64,000 nt of DNA from Guadua angustifolia (Eukaryota; Streptophyta; Magnoliopsida; Poales; Poaceae): contig JAYEVE010000609.1 of NCBI GenBank assembly GCA_036346375.1, forward strand, positions 62,001-126,000. The letters are read 5' to 3'. The position numbers and the translations under genes were made by a program. This document shows positions 59,245 to 64,000 of this stretch, piece after piece. Numbering within the stretch: position 1 is the first letter of the stretch; the number at the start of each line of letters is the position of its first letter. The notes beneath the pieces are model-generated. The model did no database searches and was not told the origin of the DNA. It saw only the letters and a program-made list of their open reading frames with translations.

Positions 59245-59905
59245 GTGCTTGCTACCAGAGAGACAGACTTCTGCAAAATAAAATTTAGACAACGGAAGAG
59301 TGACTCACTACTTAAATCTTTACCTTCCACTTTTCTACCAGCTCGCTATTGGAAGGCGCGTCTAGGAATTTTTTTAAAAATAATACATTTTTTATTCAGA
59401 ATTTCAAAAATATACCACGAAAAAAAATTACAGAAATATACCCCTATCGCCCGTTGGATGGGCGATAGGGGGCTAAATAGCAAAAATAAACGGGCGATAG
59501 GAGGCCACATCACCCCCTAGCCTCCTGTCGCCCAATGAAATGGCGACAGGGGCTAAAATTGACGCCTGTCGCCCGATGAAATGGCGACAGAGGCACACGC
59601 GGCCACGAAACCGAAAATCGTGGCCACTTAGGGGTTGAATTAGCCCCTGTCGCCATTTCATCGGGCGACAGGAGGCTGGGGGGCGACGTGGCCTCCTGTC
59701 GCCCGTATATTTTTCTATTTAGACCCCTGTCGCCCGATGAAATTTCGAATAAAAAATGTATTATTAAAAAAAATAATTCGCGCGTCTAGCACATATTAGC
59801 TAGCCTCGGTATATGATATTTATTTGATTCTTAGCTGTTGGATTATCTCTTGTCTTGAGACATGCCATGCCGCAGCCTCCTCGACGATGACCTATGGTCA
59901 GAGTA
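59245..59905 (-). pseudogene. NLR relic: coiled-coil domain fragment split by a MITE
   Basis: 59,277-59,365 and 59,781-59,905 together align with the coding sequence of the CC domain of the NLR-like gene at about 37,500-37,700. Shared strings include GAAGAGTGACTCAC, CCTCGGTATAT, AGCTGTTGGA and GCAGCCTC-TCGACGATGACC (same strand order). The corresponding protein region is VIVDEAVGRH to RYQARGEEEAKDQVVSHSS. The MITE 59,366-59,779 sits in the middle. Nothing of the NB-ARC domain was found. Confidence 0.65.
59366..59779. mobile_element. Mutator-type MITE with 10-bp target duplication
   Basis: A 414-bp insert flanked by GCGCGTCTAG on both sides (59,356-59,365 and 59,780-59,789). Ends are inverted repeats (GAATTTTTTTAAAAATAATA left; the right end reversed begins GAATTATTTTTTTTAATAATA, one base longer). 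The interior is built of inverted copies of CCTGTCGCCC and ATGAAATGGCGACAGG. No transposase. Confidence 0.85.
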
Positions 59906-60109
59906 GAATTCACCGTATGCTATGCACAATTAATGGTCAGCACGGGCGGTTTGGAGAATTTACACCTGATAGAGAAGACTTTGAAAAAAAAAATGTTAGT
60001 TGAGGAGACAACTGAATTTAATGTTCAATCACTGTTTAGATATATTGCAATTTTAGATCGCTTGCACGATCATTACGAAGGCTTTCATAACAATAATTGT
60101 TAAGAATTT

Positions 60110-60899
60110 AATGACGCCCTGATGGAAGCTAGTATAATGAGGGGAAAAAAGATGATGGAGACCTCCTCCTCACAGAAGTTGCACAAGTGGATGATGGAGA
60201 CTGGGAGAGCTGTGGAATGTGGCGTTGACGTCTCCCTGTATCTAGGCAGTCACATATTATAATGAGGGAAAAAAGATGTGCAACACATATTATAATGCAT
60301 TTCTTCGCGAGCTAGATTCAGAGAGAGAGAGAGATACTGTAATTGTTTTGCCACCAATACAAAGATCAATCCAGGCAAAAGACCATGAAATGGGGCGCCC
60401 CTTAGATCTGTCTATATTCAATCCACGCTAGTTTTTGTGAATTGGAGCTAATGGTGAAATTTTTTTTTTGAATTGGAGCTGTCAATAAAAAAGTTACGAA
60501 TCCCAGGCAGGGTGGGCGACCGCCCCGCCCAGCCTCATTGGTGACGAATAGTGCATCTCCAGTCCAGTCTGATTACTATTAGGAACCATAGAAGCCATGT
60601 TTTTTCGAGCAAGCTTTTGAGAAGTTCACCATTCTTGTGATGATGACAACGGCAAAGGATTGCAAAAAAATATATAGAGAGCTGAACATGTTCACCTCTC
60701 AATGAACCAGAAGTACCGACATTAATGCATCCTCGTGAACGTACCCAAGTCGCACTACCGCAACCTCTCGATTCCTCGACAAGTATTCACTGAATCTGGA
60801 TTCTAGAGTCTAGACCATGTCAATGCCGCGAACACATCGAAAGGAAGGAGATGAACCAAAAGTCATTTTTTTTAAAAAAAGGATTTTATCATCCTTGTA
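60110..60899. other. Intergenic sequence
   Basis: No gene recognised. It contains a short duplicated stretch (TATAATGAGGGAAAAAAGATG, as two near copies around 60,135 and 60,258) and a GAGAGAGAGA run near 60,320. Confidence 0.4.
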
Positions 60900-60916
60900 A
60901 AGTACTATGAGGTACT

Positions 60917-61769
60917 TTTTTTAGATAAAGGGAGTAAAAATCTCGGTCTCTGCACGAAGCATACGACCAAATTACAAAGTTTTCAGCTAGCAAACTGTTC
61001 TCCAATTAAGGGAATAGGATTAAAAAAATATATATATCAAAGACACAGTCTATTATTATTTCGCCATCCATTCTTGGTAAATATTTGTAACGCGACGACT
61101 TCCAGAACTCCACTCGCCACCCGGACAGTCTCCCTTGAGTTCTCATGCTGCAACTGTGCCCAAAATCGCAACCAGTGTATCCCCCTGAAGATAGCCTGCA
61201 AACAAGAAGTATATTGTTTGTTTTCAAAGAGTAAATCATTGCGTGTGCGCCAAATAGCCCACAAGAGAGCTGCAACCCCCGCAAAAATCAATCTCTTGTC
61301 TATCTTTTCAAAGCTTGATAACCAAAGTCCAAACATATGCGAAATAGATCTTGGTGCAGTTAACCCAGTAGCGATTTGAATAACTCTCCAAATATTTTTG
61401 GCATGCTGGCAATCAATGAACAACTGCTTGATTGTTTCATTGCCGTTACAAAAACAACACTTATGACTCCCAGTCCAATTCCGTTTAGCTAGGTTATCTT
61501 TTGTTAAGATAACACCTTGCTGAACATACCAAAGGAAAATCTTGATTTTCAAAGGAACCTTTAGTTTCCAAATGAAATTACAATTGAATGGAGTACTATG
61601 GTTCAGATAAATATACATAGACCGTATTGAGAATTGACCGTGTCGATGTAAATCATAAGTAAATGTGTCCCTTCGATTTGTGAGCTGAATACTAGCTACT
61701 TTTGCTACTAGGTTATACCATGATGTCAATTTATCCCCCACCAAAGCCCGTCGAAACGTAATATTTGTT
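60917..61769 (-). mobile_element. 5'-truncated LINE (L1 type)
   Basis: Flanked by a perfect 17-bp target duplication AAGTACTATGAGGTACT (60,900-60,916 and 61,770-61,786). On the minus strand the 3' end reads CCCTTTATCTAAAAAA, a short poly(A). The body keeps only the last 0.85 kb of the LINE, including the zinc-binding C-terminal part of ORF2. 5' truncation and poly(A) are normal for target-primed reverse transcription. Confidence 0.9.
61037..61744 (-). pseudogene. LINE ORF2 C-terminus (zf-RVT domain)
   Basis: A 235-codon open frame: FTYDLHRHGQFSIRSMYIYL, IWKLKVPLKIKIFLWYVQQG, then the zinc-binding CCFCNGNETIKQLFIDCQHA and NIWRVIQIATGL. This is the reverse-transcriptase zinc-binding region at the end of plant LINE ORF2. 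The RT and endonuclease domains are missing. The long uninterrupted frame implies a recent insertion. Confidence 0.88.
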
Positions 61770-61907
61770 AAGTACTATGAGGTACTATCAAATTAACCTT
61801 AAACTATTGTATGTACCTTTTCGTCTCTCCATCTTTTAAACATTTAGCTAGCAAGACAGCACACTGCCAAATCCGATCGCTTGGCGAAAACACCAAGCGT
61901 ACGTCTT

Positions 61908-61914
61908 ACCAAAC
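61908..61914 (+). promoter_or_regulatory. MYB-type (SMRE/AC-like) site upstream of the CCR-like gene
   Basis: ACCAAAC fits the ACC(A/T)A(A/C)(C/T) consensus bound by secondary-wall MYB factors. A second copy lies at 61,942-61,948. Such sites are typical of lignin genes, but a 7-base match is weak evidence. Confidence 0.35.
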
Positions 61915-61929
61915 ACACAGGCACCCGTC

Positions 61930-61937
61930 TATAAATA
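61930..61937 (+). promoter_or_regulatory. TATA box of the CCR-like gene
   Basis: TATAAATA, about 150 bases upstream of the ATG at 62,083, which leaves a 5' UTR of roughly 120 bases. Confidence 0.7.
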
Positions 61938-62082
61938 CCCTACCAAACGCACACACAAAGCTTCTCACTGCAGGCACGCATATGTTGTTCTCGTTTTTAT
62001 GATCTATTGATTAGTTGATCACCCAACCTCTTCTCGCCTCAAAGTAACAGATACGTTCGCAGTGACCGCGCGCGCGGGGGCC

Positions 62083-64000
62083 ATGACCGCCGTCGATGAT
62101 GGCGACGCCGCGCCCGGGCACGGGCAGACGGTGTGCGTGACCGGCGCCGGCGGGTACGTCGGGTCGTGGATCGTCAAGCTCCTCCTGGAGAGGGGCTACA
62201 CGGTGAGAGGAACCGCGAGGAACCCCGGTACGTACGTGCGTATGTGCACGTGTACGTGTCTAGGGTTGCAACGTGGATCGATTCGTCTGATTAATTAGTT
62301 CTGATGCGTGATGTGTGTACTACGTAGATGACGAGAAGAACGCGCACCTGAGGGCTCTCGCCGGCGCGCCGGAGAGGCTGGTGCTGTGCAAGGCCGACCT
62401 GCTCGACTACGGCGCGCTGCGCGCGGCCATCGCCGGCTGCCACGGCGTGTTCCACGCGGCGTCGCCGGTTACCGACGATCCGGTACGTACGTACATAGCC
62501 CCGCAGGGCGCCCGCAGTGCAATCTGCATCTGCATGACCGCACGCTTTTAATCCGCTTGTTCAACAGTCGGATGCTTAATTTGGATCCGATCGGCTCAGT
62601 GGCGAAAATAGAAAAAAAAAATTAGGGGTACATACTTCACACGTACAACTATATAGTTTTGTATAATAATTTTATAATATTATAAATCTAACATATATAT
62701 TTGAAATTTGCTAAAAATACAATTAAAAAATTCTAAGGCCTTAAAAATCCTAAACCACTAAAATCAAAACTAATTCAATAGATTTTTAGAGTGTCGGGGC
62801 ATTCCCAGCACCCTCTGGTACTGCCCACATATCGACTGAAGTGACCGAACATGGAATTTTTCCCGATTCCAATAGAAATCGATTTGTTGCCTATGAAATT
62901 CATGCATTCGAAGACTGAGCTTGTGTTAGTTGGTTGAGGCTGCCGTCATGCAACGTGCTGGCTCGGGATCGAGTCCTCGCCTCGCTCAGGTGTTCACGGG
63001 GCCGAGTGCAAGCATGTGTGCGTGCGTGGGGTGTGTGCATGTGTGGGGGTGTGTATTTGTAGTCCGGCTGTTATTCTCTTTTTAAAATAAATGTTAGAGC
63101 TCTTGATCAATTTTCATTTTTTTAAAAAAATCATGCATTCCAGCCAGCGTAAGCACCCACTGTAACATGTCATATGCCCTTTTTGGAATATAGTTTTTCA
63201 TAGGAATTTTAAAGGAAAAATATAATATACTGCTTTCACAGGATGATTCGATATGATATTATATATGATGGCACATATATTTGGATTGTCTTAATTGTTG
63301 GAGATTTAATCTCCTGAATATTTATTTTTTTCCATTAATTAATATTCTGGCTGGGGAATTATCTAGTGCTCTACCCACAGAGAAGAGACTGCTTGCACTT
63401 AGGCCCACTCCTCAGTCACCATTAGTTCTGTTCGTGTAGCATTTTAGTTGCATGCATGCAGCGAATGAGTAGTGCAGCAAATATAAGGCGTCTTCATGCA
63501 CAGGAGGAAATGGTGGAGCCGGCGGTGAGGGGCACGCGCTTCGTCATCGACGCGGCGGCGGAGGCCGGCACGGTCCGCCGTGTCGTGCTGACGTCGTCGA
63601 TCGGCGCTGTCGCCATGAACCCCAACCGCGAGCCGGACGCCGTTGTCGACGAGTTGTGCTGGAGCGACCTCGAGTTCTGCAAGAAGACCAAGGTATATAT
63701 ATATTATATACGCGCACAATTAATGATAATCCTGCATGGGCGCCATTGGATCCATTCGCAAGCATGTTCTCACCGTTGCTCGATCCATCTCGTGCTGCCG
63801 ATGGCGCCAGAACTGGTACTGCTACGGGAAGACGGTGGCGGAGCAGGCGGCGTGGGAGGCGGCGGCGGCGCGCGGGGTGGACCTGGTGGTGGTGAACCCG
63901 GTGCTGGTGCAGGGCCCGGCGCTGCAGCCGACGGTGAACGCGAGCCTGATGCACGTGCTCAAGTACCTCAACGGGTCTGCCAAGACGTACGCCAACGCCG
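62083..64000 (+). CDS. Cinnamoyl-CoA reductase-like gene, exons 1-4, cut by window end
   Basis: CCR reduces hydroxycinnamoyl-CoA esters to aldehydes with NADPH, the first committed step to monolignols; CCR-like paralogues may act in defence phenolics. Exons by GT/AG junctions with matching phase: 62,083-62,227; 62,328-62,482; 63,504-63,692; 63,811 to beyond 64,000. The start is ATG 62,083 (MTAVDDGDAA); the upstream in-frame GTG at 62,062 is not a plausible start. Exon 1 has the Rossmann motif VTGAGGYVGSWIVKLLLERG and RGTARNP. Exon 2 has LVLCKADLLDYGALRAAIAG and FHAASPVTDDP. Exon 3 has VEPAVRGTRFVIDAA, VLTSSIGAVAMNPNR and DELCWSDLEFCKKTK. Exon 4 starts NWYCYGK, the catalytic signature of CCR. 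About 210 residues are present and open throughout; the C-terminal substrate part lies outside. Exact paralogue unknown. Confidence 0.9.
62926..63100 (+). mobile_element. tRNA-derived SINE in CCR intron 2
   Basis: A-box-like TAGTTGGTTGAG (62,928-62,939) and B-box-like GGATCGAGTCC (62,966-62,976), then a GTGTGTGCGTG-rich body and a T-rich end (TTATTCTCTTTTT). This is the layout of plant SINEs with a pol III promoter. A target duplication was not clear. Confidence 0.55.

Noticed and set aside
62062..62298. Upstream GTG start and unspliced extension of CCR exon 1
   Set aside because: GTG is not a normal plant start, and the frame after 62,227 is intron. The GTACGT donor and matching phase with the next exon fix the boundary.

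Overview
The window looks like nuclear DNA of a grass, most likely rice or a close wild relative (inference). The evidence is a cinnamoyl-CoA reductase-type gene with a GC-rich first exon, grass-type CACTA, Helitron, LINE and SINE termini, and chromodomain-type Ty3/gypsy elements with LTRs of 3 to 4.6 kb. It is a nested transposon landscape with three pieces of host-gene content: a CC-NB-ARC (NLR-like) locus on the minus strand near 35.8-37.8 kb, a second NLR relic near 59.2-59.9 kb, and the 5' part of a CCR-like gene from 62.08 kb to the right edge.

Layout. 1-1,172: decayed CACTA transposase (TNP2, plus strand). 1,482-13,152: complete Ty3/gypsy element on the minus strand with 3.0-kb LTRs and 5-bp target duplication CATAC. 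13.2-14.9 kb: decayed zf-GRF-like gene fragment, then a foldback locus made of small palindromic repeats around a tRNA-like core. 15,053-23,435: plus-strand element with a 3.5-kb LTR and no coding capacity, its 3' LTR cut short. 24.8-27.9 kb: old LTR relic, interrupted by a 1.9-kb polyadenylated retroposon (27,879-29,752, 16-bp target duplication) that fuses adenylate kinase and protein kinase fragments. 30.1-35.7 kb: a MITE and a collapsed LTR pair (target duplication ATATA) inserted in the duplicated 3' end of the NLR locus. 36.4-37.8 kb: NLR-like gene with one frameshift. 38,522-39,705: small Helitron. 40,757-56,556: 15.8-kb Ty3/gypsy element (target duplication TGTTC) with 4.3-4.6-kb LTRs, two extra ORFs before gag, and a damaged gag-pol. 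It sits inside the N-terminal part of a minus-strand CACTA transposase gene whose terminus is at 58,561. 59.2-61.8 kb: NLR relic split by a MULE-type MITE, then a 5'-truncated LINE (17-bp target duplication). 61.9-64.0 kb: CCR-like promoter and four exons, with a SINE in intron 2.

The least ordinary content is: (i) the chimeric adenylate kinase/protein kinase retroposon; (ii) the gypsy element whose three ORFs each start at a splice-acceptor-like site with a TACTAAT- or TTCTAAT-type branch point; (iii) the palindromic foldback locus with a pol-III-like core; (iv) a palindrome kept in otherwise diverged LTRs. Small indels between LTR pairs cluster at CG, CAG and CTG sites while AT-rich stretches are identical, so some frameshifts in the transposons may be sequence-consensus errors. 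No database search was possible; all family names rest on motifs read directly.
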